A DNA stretch of 64,000 bases from Leucobacter chromiisoli (GTDB lineage Bacteria; Actinomycetota; Actinomycetes; Actinomycetales; Microbacteriaceae), in assembly GCF_016522505.1 (NCBI RefSeq), contig NZ_JAEHOH010000009.1, positions 1-64,000 of the forward strand, read 5' to 3'. How positions within the stretch are numbered: position 1 is the stretch's first letter; each line of letters begins with the position of its first letter. The notes beneath the pieces are model-generated. The model saw only the letters and a program-made list of their open reading frames with translations, made no database searches and was not told the DNA's origin. The position numbers and the translations under genes were made by a program. Below are positions 25,283 through 33,644 of this stretch, one piece after another.

Positions 25283-26047
25283 TCATTGCGCGTTCGCTTC
25301 GATGAAGGGGAGCGGGTCGATCGGCTCACCGTTCAAGCGCAGCGCGAGATGCAAATGCGCACCGAAAGACATACCGGTGTTGCCCACGCGCCCCGCCTCA
25401 TCGCCGATACTCACCCGATCGCCGACCTGATAGGCATGGGACTCGCCCTCCATGTGGCAGTAGCGACTGGTGAGGTCTTGCCCGTCGACGAGATGCTGCA
25501 CCTTGAGCGAGAACCCGCAGCCGTCGCTCGCCCAGCCCGCTTCCACGACTACCCCGTCGCCGATAATACGAATCGGGGTGCCGTTGGCGGCAGCGATGTC
25601 CTGGGCATCGTGGAACTGCGCCACGGGAGCAGTGCGATATCCGAAACCGTCGGTGAGGGGCATGGTCTGATCGAAGGGGTAGCGCAGCTTCGTATCCGTC
25701 AGCTGATCCGGATCGACGAGGCCCTGCTCGGTGTTCACGCGTCGCGGTGCGACGGGGGCGGCCTGAACTTCGACCGCACCGATCGCATTGAACGTCTCGG
25801 CGCCGATTGCGGCGGGCGCGCCGACGAGCTGCTGCGCGGGGAGCTCGGCGGCGGCCGCCGCGGACACTGGGGCGAACGGGGCGGGGAAGGCGACGGGGCT
25901 CATCATGCCAGCCACGCTCAGCACCGCCGTCGCGGTGGCCATGAGGCTGCGCCGTGCCCGCTGTTGGGGTGGGGTGCCGCCGCCAGTGCCGTCAGTGAGG
26001 AAGTCGAACGACGGCATAGGGGTGAGATAGATCTGCTGGCCGTTCAC
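25283..26047 (-). CDS. M23-family metallopeptidase in the copper operon
   Basis: A 254-residue exported protein. Residues 38-65 are a hydrophobic secretion or anchor segment. The M23 (LytM) domain has H146 and D150 (FHDAQDIAAANGTP), H198 (YCHM) and H231/H233 (GAHLHLAL), so all zinc ligands are present, though the first motif reads HDAQD and not the usual HxGxD with Gly. It is a peptidoglycan endopeptidase or a regulator of cell-wall access. The start is GTG 26047 with GGAGGG 10 nt upstream, overlapping the previous stop as GTGA. Its presence between copper genes is unexplained. Confidence 0.85.
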   Translation of the reverse strand: MNGQQIYLTPMPSFDFLTDGTGGGTPPQQRARRSLMATATAVLSVAGMMSPVAFPAPFAPVSAAAAAELPAQQLVGAPAAIGAETFNAIGAVEVQAAPVAPRRVNTEQGLVDPDQLTDTKLRYPFDQTMPLTDGFGYRTAPVAQFHDAQDIAAANGTPIRIIGDGVVVEAGWASDGCGFSLKVQHLVDGQDLTSRYCHMEGESHAYQVGDRVSIGDEAGRVGNTGMSFGAHLHLALRLNGEPIDPLPFIEANAQ

Positions 26048-26160
26048 GCGAAGAGCCCTCCGATGACGTAGTAGTTGCCGATCGCGACCGCGATACTCAG
26101 GGCGAGGGTGCTGGGAATGAAGACGACGGGGTTCTTGAATGGGTTTCGACGGGTATGCAT
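26044..26160 (-). CDS. 38-residue single-TM protein
   Basis: A very short gene: ATG 26160, product MHTRRNPFKNPVVFIPS followed by a single hydrophobic helix ending YYVIGGLFA. It has a basic N-terminus, then one membrane span. The stop overlaps the GTG of the M23 peptidase, so the two are coupled. I take it as real because of this overlap and the clean membrane signature; its role is unknown, perhaps an accessory to the secreted copper proteins. Confidence 0.55.
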   Translation of the reverse strand: MHTRRNPFKNPVVFIPSTLALSIAVAIGNYYVIGGLFA

Positions 26161-26479
26161 AACTGTTCCGTGAGTCGGTGGCCAGGGAAGCGAAGGGTTC
26201 GAAGCTGCGACAGGGAAGCCGCAGTCACTCGGGCGCATGAGCGACAGGCACACGCACCGGCGGGGTGGGCGTGATCGAACTGCGCGCCTTAGCGAGACGC
26301 TTGGAGGACGACGGCCGGGCAGCGACGCGCGCCAGGCACACGCTGCGTGCAGGCCCTCGGCCAGGGTCGGCGTCCGGCCCGGTTGATCCCGGAGAAGGCC
26401 GGGCGTCAGTCGATCAGCCGCACCGCTCGTCGCGGCTCAGTGCCGGGGTGCGCGGGCAGGCTCGTGCCGAGATCCTAGT
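26161..26479. other. Gene-free spacer in the copper region
   Basis: 319 bp between a DUF6153-like gene and the short membrane gene, both on the minus strand. I see no gene that passes; the open frames are high-GC shadows. The spacer contains several CCCGG/CCGGG imperfect inverted repeats near 26375-26405 that could terminate the upstream transcript, and it must hold the promoter for the oxidase operon. Confidence 0.5.
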
Positions 26480-26938
26480 TCAAGTGCGGCTGATCGACAG
26501 TGCGAACAACGACGGCGGACGGGCCGCCGGAGGCGCGGGAAGTGCGCGGTTCAGCCAGCCGGCGGACTGTGCGGCGGCGCGGGAGAGACGGAACAGGGCG
26601 GGCCTGAGCAGGAAGAGCACTCCGGTCAACAGGGCCAGCATGCACAGCATGAGCATGCTCAGGTGCCCGTGATCAGGAACTGTGCCGTGCGCGCAGCTCG
26701 CGTCACAGCCAGCGGACGCTCCGCTCACTGAGCCGTCTAAGGTTAGCGCGTCGGCCGCGCGTACTGTGTCGCTGGCGGTAGCTGTGCCCGCGGGCACGAG
26801 CGCGTCGCGCGCTGTAGCGTTGCCGGACAGGGAGTGCATCGCCACCAGGCCAAAGATGAGCATCAGCACGATCGCGAAGACCGTGCCGGCGCTCTGGATA
26901 AAGGGGCGCGTGGTCGCACGGTTCACCGCATCTCGCAC
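26480..26938 (-). CDS. DUF6153-like small membrane protein, copy A
   Basis: A 152-residue protein with two hydrophobic helices (about residues 18-36 and 94-112). Between them is a segment with Cys-Asp-Ala-Ser-Cys-Ala-His and a His-rich GTVPDHGHLSM, suggesting metal contact outside the membrane. The C-terminus reads ARPPSLFALSISRT, almost identical to that of the divergent gene at 27135, so the two are paralogues. GTG 26938 has AAAGGGG upstream. Such proteins occur beside copper-resistance genes in actinobacteria; the exact function is unknown. Confidence 0.7.
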   Translation of the reverse strand: MRDAVNRATTRPFIQSAGTVFAIVLMLIFGLVAMHSLSGNATARDALVPAGTATASDTVRAADALTLDGSVSGASAGCDASCAHGTVPDHGHLSMLMLCMLALLTGVLFLLRPALFRLSRAAAQSAGWLNRALPAPPAARPPSLFALSISRT

Positions 26939-27134
26939 ACCAGCCCCTTTCGTTATGGTTTTGTTACCGTATCATGCTCGCCTGAGCCGTCGCCAGCTGC
27001 CCCTCACAGGCATGCCCTGCGATCCTCCTGGGGGTCGCGGCTCCCAGCCTGTGTCTCCCGGAATGCCCTAGCGTAGAACTAGGACGCTCCAGCGATCTGC
27101 GGGTGCGGTGCGCGGCAAAGGAGAGGAGGCGGCG

Positions 27135-27632
27135 ATGCTGACCTGTGGTGGAACGCCGCACAGAGACTCGCCTCGCCGACGCCTAGTTTCCTTCAGTCTG
27201 CTCGCTCTGGTGCTGGCAGGAATCTTCGGTATGCATGTCCTGAGCAGCTCGGCCGGACACGGCGGCCACGACACGAGATCCCCCGTCGCGCTTATCACGA
27301 GCGATCACGAAGCCGCGGATGTCGGCATGGGCGGCAGCTTGGGCACGTTAGCGGGGGCGCACGCATCCGGCACAATGGCCGCACCGGATGTGGCACCGGG
27401 AGATGCGCAGTGTCCCAACTCGTGTGAAGATCCGGCGCCTGGTCATGCCGCTCTGATGGTGGGGTGTGTACTCGCTCTGTTGGCGGGCGTCGTGCTGCTA
27501 CTCATTCCGCTCGTGCTGGAGCACTCCTGGCGCTCCCTCGTCCTCGCGATCCGCTCCCTGCCACTTGCGGGCACTGTGTTGCCGCGACCACGGCCGCCGT
27601 CTCTTCTCGTTCTGTCGATCAGTCGCACCTGA
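27135..27632 (+). CDS. DUF6153-like small membrane protein, copy B
   Basis: A 165-residue paralogue of the divergent gene ending at 26480. It has an N-terminal helix (about residues 18-36), an outer region with GHGGHD, a second Cys pair (CPNSCEDPAPGH), a second helix and the end RPPSLLVLSISRT. The ATG at 27135 has GGAGG 6 nt upstream. It is followed by the DUF305 lipoprotein and the propeller-like lipoprotein in the same direction. The shared outer His/Cys pattern suggests metal handling at the cell surface; this is inferred. Confidence 0.7.
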   Translation: MLTCGGTPHRDSPRRRLVSFSLLALVLAGIFGMHVLSSSAGHGGHDTRSPVALITSDHEAADVGMGGSLGTLAGAHASGTMAAPDVAPGDAQCPNSCEDPAPGHAALMVGCVLALLAGVVLLLIPLVLEHSWRSLVLAIRSLPLAGTVLPRPRPPSLLVLSISRT

Positions 27633-27726
27633 TTCGCGCCCGCTCCGGCCTCGGCTGGAGCACGGCTGCGCCCTGCCCGGGGCGCGATTCTCTGACTTTG
27701 TTGACTGAATGAAAGGACGCATACTG

Positions 27727-28335
27727 ATGCGTATTCGCACGCTTGCGCTGGCTTCGGCCGCGCTGTCCACCGCCCTCCTGCTGGCCGGCTGCTCCCCGAG
27801 CGGAACGTCGGACGGGATGGCCGGCATGGATCACGGATCCACCGCTTCTAAGACGCCGACTGAGTCCGCAGCGCAGTTCAATGCAGCCGACCAGATGTTC
27901 GTGACGATGATGATCCCGCACCACGAGCAGGCGATCGAGATGGCCGACATGCTGCTCGCCAAGGACGGCATCGACGAACGGGTGGTTGCCCTCGCGCAGC
28001 AGATCAAGGACGCCCAGGGGCCCGAGATCAAGACTATGCAGGCCTGGCTCGACAATTGGGGCGTCTCCGCCGATGATTCGTCGACGGGCGGCATGGATCA
28101 CGGCGGCGGCATGATGTCGGAAGACAGTATGACCGCCTTCGAATCAGCCACCGGAACCGAGGCGACGCGCCTGTTCCTCGAAGGCATGATCGAGCACCAC
28201 ACCGGCGCGATCGAGATGGCCCAGTCCGCCCTCGATGGCGGCAAGAACCCGGACGTGCTCGAGCTTGCGCAGCAGGTCATCGACGACCAGAGCGCAGAGA
28301 TCACCACGATGCAGGAGCTCCTGAACAGCCTCTGA
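27727..28335 (+). CDS. DUF305-family lipoprotein
   Basis: A 202-residue exported protein. The signal peptide ends in the lipobox LLAGC. Two DUF305 repeats follow: FVTMMIPHHEQAIEMADMLL and FLEGMIEHHTGAIEMAQSAL, each with a His pair on a helix; linkers are Met/His-rich (GMAGMDHG, GGMDHGGGMM). DUF305 proteins are four-helix bundles commonly found with copper or silver resistance genes, where the His/Met side chains bind metal. The ATG at 27727 was chosen because AAAGGA lies upstream; the ATG at 27709 lacks a site. Confidence 0.87.
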   Translation: MRIRTLALASAALSTALLLAGCSPSGTSDGMAGMDHGSTASKTPTESAAQFNAADQMFVTMMIPHHEQAIEMADMLLAKDGIDERVVALAQQIKDAQGPEIKTMQAWLDNWGVSADDSSTGGMDHGGGMMSEDSMTAFESATGTEATRLFLEGMIEHHTGAIEMAQSALDGGKNPDVLELAQQVIDDQSAEITTMQELLNSL

Positions 28336-28350
28336 TTCCGGCCTTGACCC

Positions 28351-28380
28351 GGGTCCCCGCCCACGCAGGAGCGGGGACCC
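28351..28380 (+). terminator. Putative terminator after the DUF305 gene
   Basis: GGGTCCCCGC (28351-28360) and GCGGGGACCC (28371-28380) make a perfect 10-bp stem with a 10-nt loop, 15 nt after the DUF305 stop. A T-tract is absent, as is common in high-GC bacteria. Confidence 0.65.
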
Positions 28381-28476
28381 CGCCCGCATCCTCGCAGCTC
28401 GCACCGCTCCCCAGTGCCCCCTGCATCCTCTCCGTTGACCGGGCCGCCCGCCCGCGTCCCACAGAAAGATGATCCA

Positions 28477-29358
28477 ATGCCCGCATCTCTCCTCTCCAGC
28501 ACGCCCCGCCTGCGCGGGCGGCTGCTCGTCACCGCGGCGACGGCTGCCCTCGCCATCGTGCTGACCGGCTGCGCCGCTGTCGCTCCCGCTGCGCCAGCAT
28601 CCTCGCCACCGCCAACCTTCGGCCATATTCATGCCGTGATCCCAGAAGCCGGGGGAACCCTCCTCGTCGGCACCCATACCGGCCTCTACCGCGTGGACGA
28701 GGACGGTGCAGTGGACGGCCCACTCGGCGACTACGACTTCGATCTAATGGGACTCACCGACACCCAAGGCGCGCTGATCGCTTCCGGGCACCCAGGCCTT
28801 GAAACCCCGACGGAGCTGGGCTCCCCGAATCTCGGCATTATCCGCAGCGACGACACCGGGAAGAAGTGGCACCCGGTCGCCTTCACCAACGATGAGGACT
28901 TCCACGTCCTCACTGCCAGCCCGGACGGTCAGCTCTACGGCATCGGATCAACCAGCCCCGCGCTGCGAGTCAGCAACGACCTGGGGACCACTTGGGAGTC
29001 CCGCACCGAGCTCGACGCCGTTGATCTCGCTGTAACCACAGATGGCACGATCTACGCGGCCACCCCTGAGGGCGTGCGCACCAGCACCGACGGCGGGGCA
29101 TCGTTCACGCCACTCGGAGATGCGCCGCTGCAGTACCTGCTCGAAGCTGCCGGAGACACAGTCGTCGGGGTCGGCACCGACGGACAGATCTGGCAGCGAG
29201 TCGGTAAGGGCGAGTGGAAGGCAATCGGATCAGCGACGGGCACCGTCGAAGCATTGGGGCTCTCCCCGGCCGGAGACGTCATCCTCGTCGACGAACGCGG
29301 CATCGTTGCACTCGACGACGACGCCACGATCATCCTGCCCGCACTATCGAGCCCCTGA
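28477..29358 (+). CDS. Secreted BNR/beta-propeller-like lipoprotein
   Basis: A 293-residue exported protein. The signal peptide ends in LTGC. The mature part is built of repeats such as GGTLLVGTHTGLYRVDEDG, NDLGTTWESRTELD and STDGGASFTPLGD. These S/T-x-D-x-G-x-T/S-F/W turns are BNR (Asp-box) motifs of sialidase-like propellers; the F510_1955 'glycosylhydrolase' family found in copper clusters looks like this. No catalytic residues can be assigned, so enzyme activity is doubtful. The ATG at 28477 was chosen because it directly precedes the signal peptide. Confidence 0.75.
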   Translation: MPASLLSSTPRLRGRLLVTAATAALAIVLTGCAAVAPAAPASSPPPTFGHIHAVIPEAGGTLLVGTHTGLYRVDEDGAVDGPLGDYDFDLMGLTDTQGALIASGHPGLETPTELGSPNLGIIRSDDTGKKWHPVAFTNDEDFHVLTASPDGQLYGIGSTSPALRVSNDLGTTWESRTELDAVDLAVTTDGTIYAATPEGVRTSTDGGASFTPLGDAPLQYLLEAAGDTVVGVGTDGQIWQRVGKGEWKAIGSATGTVEALGLSPAGDVILVDERGIVALDDDATIILPALSSP

Positions 29359-29476
29359 CCGATATCGAAGGAGCCCTCACACCCTGAACCTCCAAGCCTC
29401 AGCGACTGCTTTCGCACCCCGGTCTCGCCACTCCGACACAGCCTCCTTAGCGCCACATGTGATACCCCTGTTCTGC

Positions 29477-29503
29477 TGTATACACATAGGCTACGAATCG
29501 TAG
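29477..29503. promoter_or_regulatory. Palindromes upstream of the relaxase gene
   Basis: TGTATACA (29477-29484) and CTACGA-A-TCGTAG (29491-29503) lie in the 183-bp gap before the relaxase gene. TATACA could serve as a -10 box. MobF relaxases nick an origin of transfer with inverted repeats that often lies beside the relaxase gene, so this is a candidate oriT or operator. There is no direct proof. Confidence 0.4.
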
Positions 29504-29541
29504 GCAAAGGCGCGCAGGACTTGGCTTCGCACCTGTCTTCT

Positions 29542-32500
29542 GTGACGGTCTCGATGCGGGTGATGAGCGCCGGTGACGGCTACAAGTACCTCCTGCGCTC
29601 CGTCGTCACCGGCGACTGCGACCGCTCGCTGTCCACACCGCTCACGCGCTACTACGCCGAAGCCGGGACCCCGCCCGGCAGGTGGCTCGGCGCCGGGATC
29701 GCGCAGCTTGCCGGCGGTCAGATCACGACCGGCGATGAAGTGTCGGAGGAACAACTGCAGCTCCTCATCGGCATGGGCCGAGATCCCGTGACCGGTGATC
29801 CGCTCGGGCAGGCCTACCCGGTCTATTCGACCCCGGTAGAGCGCGTCGACGCACGGGTCGAAGCCCTCGACCCCGAGCTCGGCCCTGCCTCCCGCGCGGA
29901 GGCTGTCGCGCAGATCGAGAACGAGGAACGCAAGCGCGGCACCCGGAAGGCGGTCGCAGGCTACGACTACACCTTCTCGTTGCCGAAGTCGGCCTCCGTG
30001 CTCTGGGCGGTCGCCGACGCGGGCACGCAAGCGCTGATCGCCGACGCGCATCACGCGGCGATCGCGGAAGTGATCGAGTTCATGGAACGCGAAGTCGCTG
30101 CCACGCGTGTCGGCTCGACCGGCGCCGACGGCGGCGCGGTCGCCCAGGTCGATACCTTCGGGCTCGCCGCGACCGCCTACGACCACTACGACTCCCGCGC
30201 GAACGACCCGCACCTGCACACGCACGTGGTGGTCTCTAACAAAGTGCGCACGGTGCTTGATGGGAAGTGGCGGTCGCTCGACGGCCGCCCTATGCACGCC
30301 GCCACGGTCGCGCTCTCCGAGTTGCACGAGGCGGTCATCGCCGACCATCTCACCCGGCTTCTCGGCGTCGAGTGGGAGGCACGCGAGCGGGGCCGGGGCC
30401 GGAACCCGGCATGGGCGATCGCGACGGTCCCGGAAGACCTCGTGCTCGAGTTCTCGACCCGCTCGTATCAGATCGATTCGGAGAAGGATCGCCTGATCGC
30501 CGAGTACGTGCAGCGGCATGGGCGGCAGCCGTCGGCGGCGACGGTCATCAAGCTCCGCGCTCAGGCCACGCTCACGACCCGGCCAGAGAAGAAAGTGCGC
30601 TCGCTCGCCGACCTCACGACCGAATGGCGCAAGCGCGCCACCAGGAAGCTCGGCCGGGATGCCGGCGAGTGGGCGCGCGAGGCGATCCCGGCGGGGATGA
30701 TGCGGGTGCTGCGGGCGGATGACGTGCCGCTCGATGAGATCGAAGCGATCGCGCTCTCCGTGGTCGAGGCCGTTGGGGCGAAGCGGTCGACCTGGCACCG
30801 CTGGAACCTCACCGCCGAGGCCGCACGGCAGACGATGGGGTATCGGTTCGCGACGACTCGGGATCGGGAAGCCGTCAGCGGCATGGTCGTCGATGCGGCC
30901 GAGCGCGCCTCGCTGCGCCTCACCCCACCCGAACTCGCCTCCACCCCGGCACGGTTCCAGCGCCCGGACGGCACCTCGGCGTTCCGGCCCCGCCACTCGA
31001 CCCTTTACTCCTCGACCGAACTCCTGGAAGCGGAAGCACGGCTCTTGAAACGCTCCCGCACCCTGACTGGGCCGACGCTGCCGCTCGCGGTGATCGAGCG
31101 CGTCACGGCCGCCCCGGATCGGGACGGGCGGATGCTTGGCCCAGACCAGGCCGACGCCCTCACCAAGATCGCCATATCGGGGCGAGTGCTCGACATGCTG
31201 GTCGGCCCCGCCGGCACCGGGAAAACCACCGCTATGAACGCACTCCGCCGCGCGTGGGAAGCCGAGCACGGGGCGGGGTCGGTGGTGGGGTTGGCGCCGT
31301 CGGTGGTCGCGGCGGAAGTCCTAGCCGACGACCTCGGCATCAAGACGGAGAACACCGCACGATGGTGGACGCTCCACAACCTGGGCCGGGTGTCATTCCG
31401 GGCAGGGCAGCTCGTCATCATCGATGAAGCCAGCCTCGCAGGCACCCTCTCACTCGACCGCATCACCAAGATCGCCGAAGAAGCCGGCGCGAAAGTCCTG
31501 CTCGTCGGCGACTACTCCCAGCTCCAAGCCGTCGAAGCCGCCGGCGCCTTTGGGCTCCTCGCGGGTGACCGCGACGACACCCCGGAGCTGTCCACGATCT
31601 ACCGGTTCACGAACGAGTGGGAGAAGATCGCATCCCTCGGGCTCCGCCTCGGCCAAACCGATGTGATCGACACCTACCAGGATGCGGGCCGGATCGCCGG
31701 CGGCGATACCGAGGATGTGACCGCCCTGGCGTATGAGGCGTGGCGTGCCGACCGGGAGGCGGGGGTCGCGTCGATCCTCGTCACCGATTCCAGCGAATCC
31801 ATGACCGCGCTGAACCTCCGCGCCCGCACCGAGCTGATCCTCGCGGGGGTCGTGCAGCCGATCCGTGGTGAAGTCGCCCTCGACGGCGGCGCGACCGCCG
31901 CGGTCGGGGATGTCGTCATCACGCGGGATAACCGCCGGGATCTCCGCTCACGGTCGGCGTGGGTGCAGAACGGGAACCGGTGGACCATCACCCGTGTGCG
32001 GCGCGACGGCTCCGTGACGATCCGGCCCGCCGCCCAGGATCGGGGCGGGTCGATCGTGCTGCCCGCCGACTACGTCGCCGAGCACCTCGACCTCGGCTAC
32101 GCCGTCACCGCCTACCGCGCCCAGGGCGTCACCGTTGACACTTCGCATGTGCTGGTCGAGCCGTCGATGACCAGGGAGAACCTGTACGTCGCCATGACTC
32201 GCGGCAGGGACGGGAACTACGCCTACGTCGCCGTCGACACCCCAGACGACGCGCACCGGCACCCGCACGAAGCCTCGGATGTGGAGGAGGCCGCACGGCG
32301 GGTGCTGTTCGGGGTGCTCAATCATTCCGGTGCGGAGCTGTCGGCGCACGAGACGACCGAGCGGGAGCAGGAGAAGTGGGGGTCGATCCGGCAGCTCGCC
32401 GCGGAGTACGAGACCATCGCCACCGAAGCTCAACACGACCGCTGGGCCACCCTCATACGTGCATCTGGCCTCACCACCGCCCAAGTAGGCGCCGTGCTCG

Positions 32501-33102
32501 ACTCCGATACTTTCGACGCCCTCGTCGCTGAACTCCGCCGGGCCGAGGCGAACCATCACGACGTTGACCGGCTTCTCCCACGCCTGGTGAGGGCTCGGGG
32601 CTTCGATGACGCCGACGACATCGCCTCCGTCCTGCACTGGCGACTCGCCACCGCCACCGAACACCCTGCCAGCAGCGGGCGCGCGGCGCAGGTGCCGAGG
32701 TTGATTGCGGGGCTGATCCCCGTCGCTGGCGGCATCACGGAACCGGATATGCGGCAGGCGCTCGCGGAACGGCATCAGCTCATCGAACAACGCGCCGCGG
32801 CCATCGCTGAGCAAGCCGCGGCAGATGGTGCGCCGTGGGTGCGGGCGCTCGGGGCGCGGCCGGATGATCCACGCAAGCAGGAGGCCTGGGTACGGTATGC
32901 GCGCACGGTCGCCGCGTACCGTGACCGATACGGCATTACGAGTGACGATGCTCTCGGGCCGGCTCCGGATGGGCTCGCGCAGAAGATCGACCAGGCCCGC
33001 GCCACGCAAGCGATCCAACGCGCGCGAGCACTCACGACTCAGCGGGCGCGCCCGAAGGCCGCGTCGAACGCGCTCACCAGACGGGGCGCACGGTCACTCT
33101 GA
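29542..33102 (+). CDS. traA: MobF conjugative relaxase-helicase (TraA/TrwC type)
   Basis: A 1186-residue bifunctional enzyme that nicks the origin of transfer and unwinds the strand sent to the recipient. N-terminal relaxase: VMSAGDGYKYLLRSV, the tyrosine pair YY at about 37-38 (candidate nicking residues) and the metal triad HLHTH at 224-228. C-terminal helicase: Walker A GPAGTGKTT at 555-563, VIIDEAS, and later YAVTAYRAQGVTVD and VAMTRGRDG (superfamily-1 motifs V/VI). The last 250 residues are less conserved. The start is uncertain: GTG 29542 gives the family-like VTVSMRVMSAG; TTG 29521 and ATG 29554 are alternatives, and none has a good ribosome binding site. Confidence 0.93.
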   Translation: MTVSMRVMSAGDGYKYLLRSVVTGDCDRSLSTPLTRYYAEAGTPPGRWLGAGIAQLAGGQITTGDEVSEEQLQLLIGMGRDPVTGDPLGQAYPVYSTPVERVDARVEALDPELGPASRAEAVAQIENEERKRGTRKAVAGYDYTFSLPKSASVLWAVADAGTQALIADAHHAAIAEVIEFMEREVAATRVGSTGADGGAVAQVDTFGLAATAYDHYDSRANDPHLHTHVVVSNKVRTVLDGKWRSLDGRPMHAATVALSELHEAVIADHLTRLLGVEWEARERGRGRNPAWAIATVPEDLVLEFSTRSYQIDSEKDRLIAEYVQRHGRQPSAATVIKLRAQATLTTRPEKKVRSLADLTTEWRKRATRKLGRDAGEWAREAIPAGMMRVLRADDVPLDEIEAIALSVVEAVGAKRSTWHRWNLTAEAARQTMGYRFATTRDREAVSGMVVDAAERASLRLTPPELASTPARFQRPDGTSAFRPRHSTLYSSTELLEAEARLLKRSRTLTGPTLPLAVIERVTAAPDRDGRMLGPDQADALTKIAISGRVLDMLVGPAGTGKTTAMNALRRAWEAEHGAGSVVGLAPSVVAAEVLADDLGIKTENTARWWTLHNLGRVSFRAGQLVIIDEASLAGTLSLDRITKIAEEAGAKVLLVGDYSQLQAVEAAGAFGLLAGDRDDTPELSTIYRFTNEWEKIASLGLRLGQTDVIDTYQDAGRIAGGDTEDVTALAYEAWRADREAGVASILVTDSSESMTALNLRARTELILAGVVQPIRGEVALDGGATAAVGDVVITRDNRRDLRSRSAWVQNGNRWTITRVRRDGSVTIRPAAQDRGGSIVLPADYVAEHLDLGYAVTAYRAQGVTVDTSHVLVEPSMTRENLYVAMTRGRDGNYAYVAVDTPDDAHRHPHEASDVEEAARRVLFGVLNHSGAELSAHETTEREQEKWGSIRQLAAEYETIATEAQHDRWATLIRASGLTTAQVGAVLDSDTFDALVAELRRAEANHHDVDRLLPRLVRARGFDDADDIASVLHWRLATATEHPASSGRAAQVPRLIAGLIPVAGGITEPDMRQALAERHQLIEQRAAAIAEQAAADGAPWVRALGARPDDPRKQEAWVRYARTVAAYRDRYGITSDDALGPAPDGLAQKIDQARATQAIQRARALTTQRARPKAASNALTRRGARSL

Positions 33103-33184
33103 TGAAATGCCCGCACATTATCGGCGGGTGCATGACAAAGGCGAGAGCGCCGTTCAGGTGCCCCCGCCTGTATCGGGAGCAGTG

Positions 33185-33382
33185 CTATTCGGGCAGCTGC
33201 GAGGTGGACAGCACAAGTCGGTATGCCTCGGTGTTCTCGTCGCCGTAGTCAACGACATCTTCCAGCGTCATGATGTTGCGCACGTGCTCGATGGCCTCTG
33301 CCTGGGTCATCGGCGGTTCGTCGCCCCAGTCGTTCTGGTTCTGATCAGCGGTGACGATCGCTGCCGCTTCTTGGAAGTCCAT
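33185..33382 (-). CDS. Small acidic protein of unknown function
   Basis: A 65-residue acidic, soluble protein (MTQAEAIEHVRNIMTLEDVVD in the middle). It is placed opposite and downstream of the relaxase. The ATG at 33382 has GTGGAGATG 9 nt upstream and codon use is normal, so it is very likely real. It has no recognised domain. By size and charge it could be an anti-restriction or regulatory mini-protein, but nothing shows it. Confidence 0.6.
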   Translation of the reverse strand: MDFQEAAAIVTADQNQNDWGDEPPMTQAEAIEHVRNIMTLEDVVDYGDENTEAYRLVLSTSQLPE

Positions 33383-33595
33383 CGTCGCATCTCCACGCTC
33401 GGTCTGTTCGGTGATGTGTCTTCAGCGCAACGTAGCGCCTCCTACTGGGTGCGCTCTCGTCTTCACCATCGCCAGGCGGCGGCCAGTGACGAGGGTTCCG
33501 CTTCCGCGCTGGCCGACGTACAGTGGAGGCGTAGGCAGTCTCTACAAAACGTTCGCCGCTATCGGATGTAGTGGCACGGCCACCCGGGAACGGGA

Positions 33596-33638
33596 AGCCC
33601 TTTTCAAATGACTCACTGCCGAGTGATCTGAAAGGGCT
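33596..33638 (+). promoter_or_regulatory. Hairpin that can hide the ribosome binding site
   Basis: AGCCCTTTTCA (33596-33606) pairs with TGAAAGGGCT (33629-33638), and an inner stem TCACT/AGTGA (33613-33626) stacks on it. The AAAGGG ribosome binding site of the gene at 33645 lies in the 3' arm, so the folded mRNA would block translation start. Confidence 0.5.
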
Positions 33639-33644
33639 GTCCTC

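Larger units (their letters stand above)
1..33102. mobile_element. Integrative/conjugative element (partial)
   Basis: The span links an ArdC antirestriction protein, a prim-pol protein, a ParB-like protein, type IV secretion components (VirB4, TrbL/VirB6, VirB8-like and a cell-wall hydrolase) and a MobF relaxase-helicase. Between the transfer genes and the relaxase sits a 12-kb copper and drug-efflux cargo containing an IS30 copy. This arrangement is typical of actinobacterial ICEs or conjugative plasmids. No integrase, excisionase or coupling protein is seen, so the left part lies outside the window. The right edge is not defined; it probably falls between the relaxase end and the MarR remnant at 34262-34432. 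That this is an ICE and not an integrated plasmid is inference. Confidence 0.7.

Noticed and set aside
28477-29358. Assigning glycoside-hydrolase activity to the propeller-like lipoprotein
   Set aside because: Only Asp-box turns are visible; catalytic residues of sialidases or hydrolases cannot be identified.
29491-31269. A 592-codon minus-strand frame opposite the relaxase
   Set aside because: The relaxase motifs on the plus strand explain the region; the opposite frame is low-complexity shadow.
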